Made by a program: the position numbers and the translations under genes
Origin: Bretschneidera sinensis
Lineage: Eukaryota; Streptophyta; Magnoliopsida; Brassicales; Akaniaceae
Reading direction: 5' to 3'
Assembly: GCA_023935145.1 (NCBI GenBank)
Contig: CM043699.1
Location: forward strand, 73,861,138-73,925,137
DNA length: 64,000 bases
Shown here: positions 57,841 to 64,000 of the stretch, in pieces
Position numbering within the stretch: the first letter of the stretch is position 1
Layout of the letters: each line of letters begins with the position of its first letter
The notes under the pieces: model-generated
Database searches by the model: none
Told to the model about the DNA's origin: nothing
Seen by the model: only the letters and a program-made list of their open reading frames with translations

Positions 57841-58880
57841 CGAGGGGTATTTGGCATATGTGGTGGATTCTAGCAAGGAAAGTAGGAAGTTAGAAGAAAT
57901 CTTGGTAGTCAAAGATTTTTTAGACATATTTCCTGAGGAGTTGTCTTGTTTGCCTCCTAATAGGGAGATTGAGTTTTCTATTGAAGTGATTCTAGGATCA
58001 ACACCCATATCTATAGCAGCTTATAGAATGGAACCAGTTGAATTGAGAGAGTTGAAAGTTCAGCTTCAAGAGTTACTAGATAAACAATTTATTCGACCTA
58101 GTATGTCACCTTGGGAAGTCCCTGTGTTGTTTTTCAAGAAGAATGACTGGACAATGAGGTTGTGTATTGATTATAGATAGTCGAATAAGATCACCATCAA
58201 GAATAGATATCCTTTGCCTAGGACAGATGATTTATTCGAGCAGTTACAGGAAGCTATGGTGTTTTCTAAGATAAACTTGAGATTGAGTTATCATCAATTG
58301 AGGATAAAGGAGGGGGACATGCCTAAGACTGCTTTTGGGATACGTTATAGCCATCATGAGTTCATGGTGATGCCATTTGGGTTGATTAATGCTCCTGTAG
58401 CATTTATGGATCTAATGAATCGGGTGTTTAAAACCATTCTTAGATAGATTTATGATTGTGTTTATTGATGATATTCTGGTATATTCCAAGAATGAAGAGC
58501 ATATGCAACATTTAGAGATAGTGTTGGAAATTCTGAAGTAAAAGAAATTATATGCAAAGTTCTCTAAGTGTGAGTTTTGGTTGAGTGAAATATCTTTCTT
58601 GGGGCATGTTGTGTCAGGAGAGGAAATAGCAGTTGACCTACAGAAAGTAGAAGCAGTGTTGAATTGAGAAAGACCCATGAATGTAACTGAAATTATAAGC
58701 TTTTTGAGGTTGGCTGGTTATTATAGGAGATTTATCCAAAAAATTTCTATGATTGTTGGACCATTGACTAGATTAACCAAGAAGGAAGTGAAGTTTAGGT
58801 GGTCAGAGTAATGTGAGAGGATTTTCCAACTATTAAAAGAAAAATTGACTACTGTCCCAATATTAGTGCTTCTTTATGGT
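57841..58880 (+). pseudogene. Element B2 reverse transcriptase
   Basis: FLDIFPEELSCLPPNREIEF (57916-57975) and YRMEPVELRELKVQLQELLD (58022-58081) lead in. VPVLFFKKNDWTMRLCIDYR (about 58120-58178) holds finger motifs, with a stop just after (Gln to stop). Then [15 protein letters not shown] (Asp of the usual KIDLRSGYHQ is Asn), [19 protein letters not shown], and, after a frame change at 58445, FIDDILVYS at 58461-58487, the catalytic YXDD-equivalent, intact. The thumb is readable ([20 protein letters not shown], about 58561-58620) but has stops. Confidence 0.85.
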
Positions 58881-59456
58881 GATTAAGGATTTGTGGTATA
58901 TAGTGACGCGTCACACTAGGGGTTGGGATGTGTGTTGATGCAACATGGGAGAGTTATAGCTTATGCATCTAGGCAATTAAAGAACTATGAGAGGAATTAC
59001 CCGACCCATGATTTAGAATTGGCTGCCATAGTTTTTGCTTTGAAGATTTGGAGACATCATCTATATGGAGCCAATTGTGAAATTTTTACTGATCATAAAA
59101 GCTTGACGCATTTACCGACCCAGAAGGAGTTGAATTTGAGGCAAAGGAGTTGGATGGAGTTGATTTGTGATTATGACTATACAATTCATTATCATCCAGG
59201 AAAGACTAATGTAGTAGCTAATGCACTGAGTAGAAAGGCTATAAGGAGATTAGGTGCTATTGGGAGTCATAATACTAGCTTGATGATAGAATTAAGAAAA
59301 ATGAGGATGCAATTGAGTGTCAATGATAGAGGAGTATTGATGGCAAATATGGTGGTACAATATTCTATTATTGATTGTTTATTACAGATGCAGGGTAGAG
59401 ATGAGGGGATAGAGAAGATCAAACGGGAAGTGTTGAGTGGGAAGCCAACTGTTTAG
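58881..59456 (+). pseudogene. Element B2 RNase H
   Basis: VVYSDASH with a stop, then a 177-codon open frame: [80 protein letters not shown]. The catalytic Asp (SDAS), Glu (DLELAA) and Asp (FTDH) are all present. ANALSRK is ADALSRK in relatives. It ends with the KREVLSGKP linker at 59456. Confidence 0.85.
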
Positions 59457-60318
59457 AATTAGAGAAGATGGTATAGTGGTATTGGGGCATAGAGTTTTTG
59501 TTCCCAATAATGTGGAGATGAGAAAGGAGATACTTAGGGGAACTCATGATTCTGTATATTCCATGCACTAGGGTAATAATAAGATGTACAGGGGATTGAG
59601 ACAGAATTATTGATGGTCAGGGATAAAGAAGGATGTAGCAGAACATATTTCTAGATGTTTGACTTGTCAACCGACCCAGTACCTGAGTGGCCATGGAAAA
59701 ACGTGAGTATGAATTTTGTCTATGGTTTTTCCCATACCTAGAGAAGACATGATGCTATATGGGTTGTAGTGGATAGACTTTATAAGTCTTCACATTTTTT
59801 TCCTATTAAAACTACCTGGAATCCTGAAAAGTTGGCTGAATTGTATGTAGCGGAGATAGTAAAATTACATGGAGTACCCTTGAGCATTGTATCAGATTGA
59901 GATTCTAGATTTACCTCTAGATTTTAGAGAGGTTTTCAAGAAGCTATGGGTATGCAATTGCAGTTTATTACAACTTTCCATCCACAAACTGATGGGCAGA
60001 TGGAGAGAATCATCATAATACTAGAAGATATGCTGAGGGCAAATGTATTGAGTTTCTCAGTGAGCTAGGATGCTTATTTGCCTTTGATCGAGTTTGCATA
60101 CAATAATCAGTATCAAACTAGTATTAAGATGGCACCATTTGAGGCTTTATATGGTAGGAGGTGTAGAACTCCAATATGCTGGGAAGAAGTTGGAGAGAGA
60201 AAGATATTTGGTCCAGAAATGATATATTTGACTACTGAGAGGATCAAACTGGTTAGAGAGAACCTTAGAGCATCACAAAATAGAAATAAAGGATATGCTG
60301 ATAAAAGAAGATGACCCC
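59457..60318 (+). pseudogene. Element B2 integrase, C-terminally truncated
   Basis: An HHCC zinc region (HDSVYSMH, CLTCQ, about 59545-59672) and a heavily interrupted core. TDGQMERII near 59987-60013 keeps the catalytic Glu. Then a clean stretch: LIEFAYNNQYQTSIKMAPFE, ALYGRRCRTPICWEEVGERK, and RASQNRNKGYADKRR to 60311. After the PLE of the next motif the sequence departs from the family at about 60318. Confidence 0.8.
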
Positions 60319-61260
60319 TCGAGAGATGGGATGATGTGTAATCATGCCTTCAGGAATCAATTAGTCGATCTCATACATGAGCAATTCGGTCTAGGCTATA
60401 GACCTACCATTAGGAACACTCATAGAAAACCTTATCCAGACTGGATAGATAGGGTTAATCCTTTTCCTGTTAACTTTAAAATACCACATTTTGATACTTT
60501 TTCAAGAGATGGTACTTAATTTACTTACGAAGATATAGGTTGATTTTTGGTCAATGTGGGGATATCAAAGATTTTCTTTAATTAAGACCATTTGGGCAAT
60601 CGTTAACTATGGCTGCATTTCATTGGTATGTGAGCTTTCCCCTTGAGTCTATACACTCGTGGTAGGACCTTTAACATTTATTCCATGAACAATTTTATAA
60701 GACTAAGCTTGATGTCTGTATAGCAGAATTAGAGTGAACCAACAATATAGTGAATTTGTAAAGCAGTACATTGCTCGAGCACGCGACAAATGCTTTGCTA
60801 CTTTGCTTGAAAAGGAAATAGTGAAAATGGTCCAAAACGAATTAATTTATCAATTGAGAAAGAAATATGGAGATAAAACATTAATGGACCTCAGCCAGTT
60901 GGTTACTCATGCAATTAAGTATGAGAAGATTTTGAAAAGAAAAAAAACAAATTTAGAATTTGTCCAGTGTGACTTATTATAAGAGTCCTAACTTAGGGAT
61001 TAATTCTATTGAACCCATTAATGAGTCGAGCTCAGATATTGAGTGAGAAGTGGACCTTGCTTAGTCAATGCCAAGGGATGCTTACATTTATCTTGGATTG
61101 GCCAGAGTTGATGGTCATACACAATAGAATAGGTTCAAGAACAAAGCATCTACTTCAAAGCAAAGAAATTGGCCTGAACGACACTTTACTTTCAACAAAG
61201 GCAAGGTCGATAAAATATTCAATCACTTGCTAAAAAATAAACAAATTAAATATTTGAAGG
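60319..61260 (+). pseudogene. Ty3/gypsy gag relic (family I), 5'-truncated
   Basis: Translating on +: YPDWIDRVNPFPVNFKIPHF and DTFSRDGT (about 60430-60518), IHSW with DL and FHEQFYKTKLD (about 60650-60710), EFVKQYIARARDKCF (frame at 60734), and MVQNELIYQLRKKYGDKTLM, LVTHAIKYEKIL (to about 60940). This matches the Gag core of a gypsy family different from B, C, D and H. No knuckle, protease or pol is attached. Confidence 0.65.
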
Positions 61261-62300
61261 ACATCATATTCATTCGATTGATGAATTAAAAGGGAAACAA
61301 TATTGCAAATGACATTATTCTTATAGACATCAAATTAACAATTGTAATACGTTTAGAAATGTGTTACAAGATGCTATAGAAAATGGACGAATTGGATTCC
61401 CAGATTAGGAGAAAACAATGAAGGTCAGTCCAGATCCAATCTCAAAGACAACTAATGTCAACCTGATCACGACGTTGAAATTTCCACTGAATTTCCACAA
61501 TTTATGTTGTTATTGCCAAATCGACAAGAGAGACGAGACTTGGAAGGAGGAATACATGGTTAGATCGGGTCTAATGATTTAGACCAGTCCGAAATTTCAC
61601 TTGTAATTTTAGGAAACTTCACTAGTAACATTAATTTTTGGGTCCCACATCTATATTGACATTACCGGAGAAGTTCTCTAAAATTATCAATAAAGTTTCA
61701 AACGAGTCTAAAGATAATGGTTAAGACCCAGTCTAACTAAGTATTTTTGACTTGGAAGACCACTTTATTGCACTTTTCCAGTTGGTCTCTCTTTTGTCAA
61801 AATTTCTTTGTTGGCTTAAATTTAAACCCAATAGTTTAGACCAATTAAAAACTTCATTGGTAATTTTAATAAGCTTTATTGATAATATCAATATAGATAT
61901 ATGACCCAAAAATAAAATTTCAAACTAATATAAAATATTGAGTTTAGACTCCGACCACCAAAAATATCCTCTTCTTTTACACTTGGAAACCTCTTTCCCC
62001 TTTCTTTTTATAGCTTAAAATGGTAGTAGTAATAATTTTTAATTTGTTTTTTCATTTTACTGTTAGATTTGGGCGCATGGTATAATACTGCTACAAACTT
62101 TACCAAATAACCCTAGAACTGAATAAAATAAATAAAACGACATTTTTTAAATTTTGAAATTGTATAAAATTTTATTAATAAATTTTAAATTTTTTTATTA
62201 ATAATGTTATTATTTTTTTTTTTTTTTACGTTTATGTTAATATTAATAATAAAATTCTTTAAAGTTTCGAATGGATCTTAAAAAATTTATGTTTTAAAAC
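61261..62300. other. Unassigned AT-rich region upstream of the LIL3-like gene
   Basis: No coding motif on either strand. Two diverged segments (about 61580-61690 and 61840-61920) share 'ttcactagtaacatt' / 'ttcattggtaatttt' phrasing, perhaps an old duplication. T runs at about 62213-62227. I see no transposon ends. Confidence 0.4.
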
Positions 62301-62393
62301 CGATATATTTTTGTTTAACATAACCTGTAACAAAACACAACCATCATGTACTGCAACTGATCAGAAAGTACCAACAACACAACGTCCATATCC
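62301..62393 (+). promoter_or_regulatory. Probable core promoter and 5' UTR of the LIL3-like gene
   Basis: A 'gatatatttttg' element at about 62301-62312 could be a TATA box, some 80 bp before the ATG. The ATG context, 'atccATGGCT', with G at +4, favours initiation. No experimental support. Confidence 0.3.
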
Positions 62394-62772
62394 ATGGCTT
62401 TCCTTTCTATTCCTCATCCTCCCACTTTCCTCTCCCGTTACTCTTCTGTTAAATCCCATTTCACTCCCAAACACTCTCTCTCGCTCACATCCAAAAGGTC
62501 CCTCTTTCTCCTTTCCACCCCCAAGGCCTCAGCAGAAAATGGAGCTGGAACTCCAAGCTTATCAGCTGCCACCGTGGAGATACCTAAGGTAGCTTCTGAT
62601 CAGGAGGTTCTAGAAACCTCGAAGAGCTCGGCGAGTTCGAACGGGAAGGCCGAAGCGGGGGAAGAAAAGTTTGTGAGCCAATTTGTGGAACCCAGATGGG
62701 TTAATGGGACTTGGGACTTGAAGCAGTTCCAGAAAGATAGTAAGACCGATTGGGATGCTGTAATTGACGCTG
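62394..62772 (+). CDS. LIL3: Light-harvesting-like protein 3 (LIL3) homologue, exon 1
   Basis: 126 codons plus one base. Residues 1 to about 47 form a Ser-rich, acid-poor chloroplast transit peptide (start MAFLSIPHPPTFLSRYSS; probable cleavage near LSTPKASAEN). A low-complexity Ala/Ser/Glu linker follows. Residues about 99-126 read PRWVNGTWDLKQFQKDSKTD then WDAVIDA, a segment characteristic of LIL3. A GTGAGG donor at 62773 interrupts the codon after VIDA in phase 1, fitting the next residue (Glu) of relatives. Known from the family: LIL3 is a thylakoid protein with an LHC-type membrane helix that stabilises geranylgeranyl reductase in chlorophyll and tocopherol synthesis. The LHC motif lies in later exons, which I do not find before 64000. 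It is the only convincing host gene here. Confidence 0.75.
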
Positions 62773-64000
62773 GTGAGGGTTTTATGGTTTCTGGGTTTTC
62801 TTTTTGGTTTTTATTTTGCTTAATTATCTTATTTATGGTTAAATTTTGATTATGGTTGTCTCTAGGTTTTGAATATGTGTACTATGTTGAATTGTTTGTT
62901 GTCGTTAGGTTTATCTTTTTATGTTTTGTTTCCCATGCTTTGTTTGGTTGCTAAAAAATGTGAGAAGGAAAAAAAGTGTCTGAATTGAAGTATTGAATTT
63001 TTATTGATTTAATTATTTAAACCCTAAGAAAATATAATCTCCATTGAACTATGCATCTTAGTTAAGGAATTTTGTTTCTTCCTATCAAAATCCTGAAATA
63101 ACGTGAAAAATGCCTTTCATTTTCTTCTGTTTTCTTACCGACCAAGAGGGAGCTCTACTGTAACTTGTGGAGAATACATTTCATTTGAAGTGTACTTCAA
63201 CAATATTGTTTTATTTTTTTTGTTGAAATAGGAGTACAAGAATGGTGGTTTGAAATGGTACGGAAGAAATGCTTTAATTGTGACTGGTGGGTCTCGGAAG
63301 GGGTGTGAATGGATTGAGGCAACTGAAGGAGAATTGCTTCTCCAACTCACTTGTGAAAGCACATTCTATATCGGTTTCAGCTTTGACTTTTATGGGATTG
63401 GTAAAGTTGGTAGATTTTCCATATAACAAACTTGGGGCTCGTTGGAACAAGTACTGGTCTTAGGTGCATCCTATTCATGACCTGATATCCTTTCCTTACT
63501 GGGAGTGTTCTACTGAATATTGATGTACCTGTTTCATCATCAATACTAATCAGAGGAGTACTTGGTGATATGATTGATGACGGAAATTCCCATTTTTTCA
63601 GTAAGAGGTACCTGGTACCCTATCAATCAATCTTGGTTGGAACTTTAAAACATGCATGCAGCTGTAAGTTCTGTGGATGGTAGATTATGTACCATTCACT
63701 ATATGTCCTGCTTAGTAATAGTATATCATATATTTTTGTTATTAAATGAGTCTTAAATTTGAAAATTTCCTTCCGTATAAAAATTTCATGAGAATTCAGA
63801 AAAGAAAAGTGTTCATAACATACGTTCCCTTTTTATGGTGTCCAAACTTCATGTGATAGAAATCTAGCCAGATTACATTTATATCTGGCTAATATGAGAG
63901 CAATTCAGTGAGAATATAGAAATTTTAGTATAAAATACTTAACAAGCACCGAAACCAATCACAACAATTTTATATAGAAGATAATAATTGCAATCTTTAG
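62773..64000 (+). other. Downstream of LIL3-like exon 1: intron or flank, with one unexplained open segment
   Basis: The GTGAGG donor starts this region, which is T-rich as in plant introns. At 63232-63423, after 'tttgttgaaatag', an open segment of 64 codons begins EYKNGGLKWYGRNALIVTGG and ends in a stop. Its phase does not match exon 1 (phase 1), and splicing it in would give a stop after about 24 codons in the resulting frame. I do not recognise the peptide. Nothing like the LIL3 membrane-helix exon is visible to the window end. Confidence 0.35.

Larger units (their letters stand above)
52717..60318 (+). mobile_element. Ty3/gypsy element B2 (Tekay/Del-like chromovirus), 3' end missing
   Basis: 5' LTR 52717-55859 (with solo LTR E inside), tRNA-Met primer site at 55860, then gag, protease, RT, RNase H and integrase in Ty3 order. 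The integrase tail breaks off near 60318 (after YADKRR and PLE), so the chromodomain region, polypurine tract and 3' LTR are missing. It sits in the 3' LTR of A2. Confidence 0.85.

Noticed and set aside
62311..62592. Alternative 93-codon frame overlapping the LIL3-like exon
   Set aside because: Different frame, no recognisable motif, and the LIL3 frame has a transit peptide, family motif and splice donor.
63232..63423. Second exon of the LIL3-like gene
   Set aside because: A plausible acceptor precedes it, but the phase does not match exon 1 and the peptide lacks any LIL3 feature.

Overview
The window is eukaryotic nuclear DNA from a plant, most likely a eudicot. It is AT-rich, almost free of host genes, and packed with LTR retrotransposons using initiator-tRNA-Met or tRNA-Asp primer sites and a Mutator-like (MULE) DNA transposon. 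One host gene, the first exon of a chloroplast LIL3-like protein, starts near the right end. I see no rRNA, tRNA, CRISPR or bacterial feature.

Left block (1-21526): a family-A LTR element (A1; 5' LTR 1-861, internal region, polypurine tract near 21526) is split by a 16.6-kb MULE (2380-19020, imperfect TIRs, imperfect 9-bp target duplication). The MULE carries a decayed mudrA-type transposase gene (+ strand, 13282-17294) and a second, convergent gene (- strand, 18371-17967) for a GRF zinc-finger / coiled-coil / C-terminal-membrane-anchor protein. Upstream of the transposase coding region sits a solo LTR of a Ty3/gypsy family B (B1, 2943-13266, TSD GTAAT/GTTAT), itself split by a tRNA-Asp-primed Ty3/gypsy element C (4603-12837, minus strand, TSD GTTAT). 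C keeps gag-protease but has its RT start fused to its integrase end.

Middle (21527-25100): unclassified repeats (a 25-bp and a 55-bp tandem array, an AT-rich tract, a MITE-like end), then a minus-strand Ty3/gypsy gag relic (H).

Big nest (25101-52716): a second family-A element (A2) holds a Ty1/copia Tork-like element F (31466-50947, TSD GATGA). F's 5' LTR holds a sister copia element G (31852-45501, TSD ATTAT/ATTAC). G's 5' LTR holds a minus-strand, tRNA-Asp-primed Ty3/gypsy element D (32204-39596, TSD GGCAC). That is four nested levels. D keeps a long gag-protease and has no RT, RNase H or integrase.

Right block (52717-64000): a family-B element (B2) with 5' LTR, gag, protease, RT, RNase H and most of integrase interrupts A2's 3' LTR. 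Its own LTR is split by a solo LTR (E, 53887-55077). B2 stops inside the integrase tail at about 60318 and abuts another gypsy gag relic (I). After about 1 kb of unassigned AT-rich DNA the LIL3-like gene begins at 62394; its later exons are not visible.

All transposon coding regions carry stops, frameshifts or deletions, so no element here looks autonomous now. Insertion order can be read from nesting: A1 before MULE before B1 before C; H before A2 before F before G before D; A2 before B2 before E. All coordinates of LTR ends come from reading the repeats and short target duplications by eye; family names rest on motif recognition, not database search.
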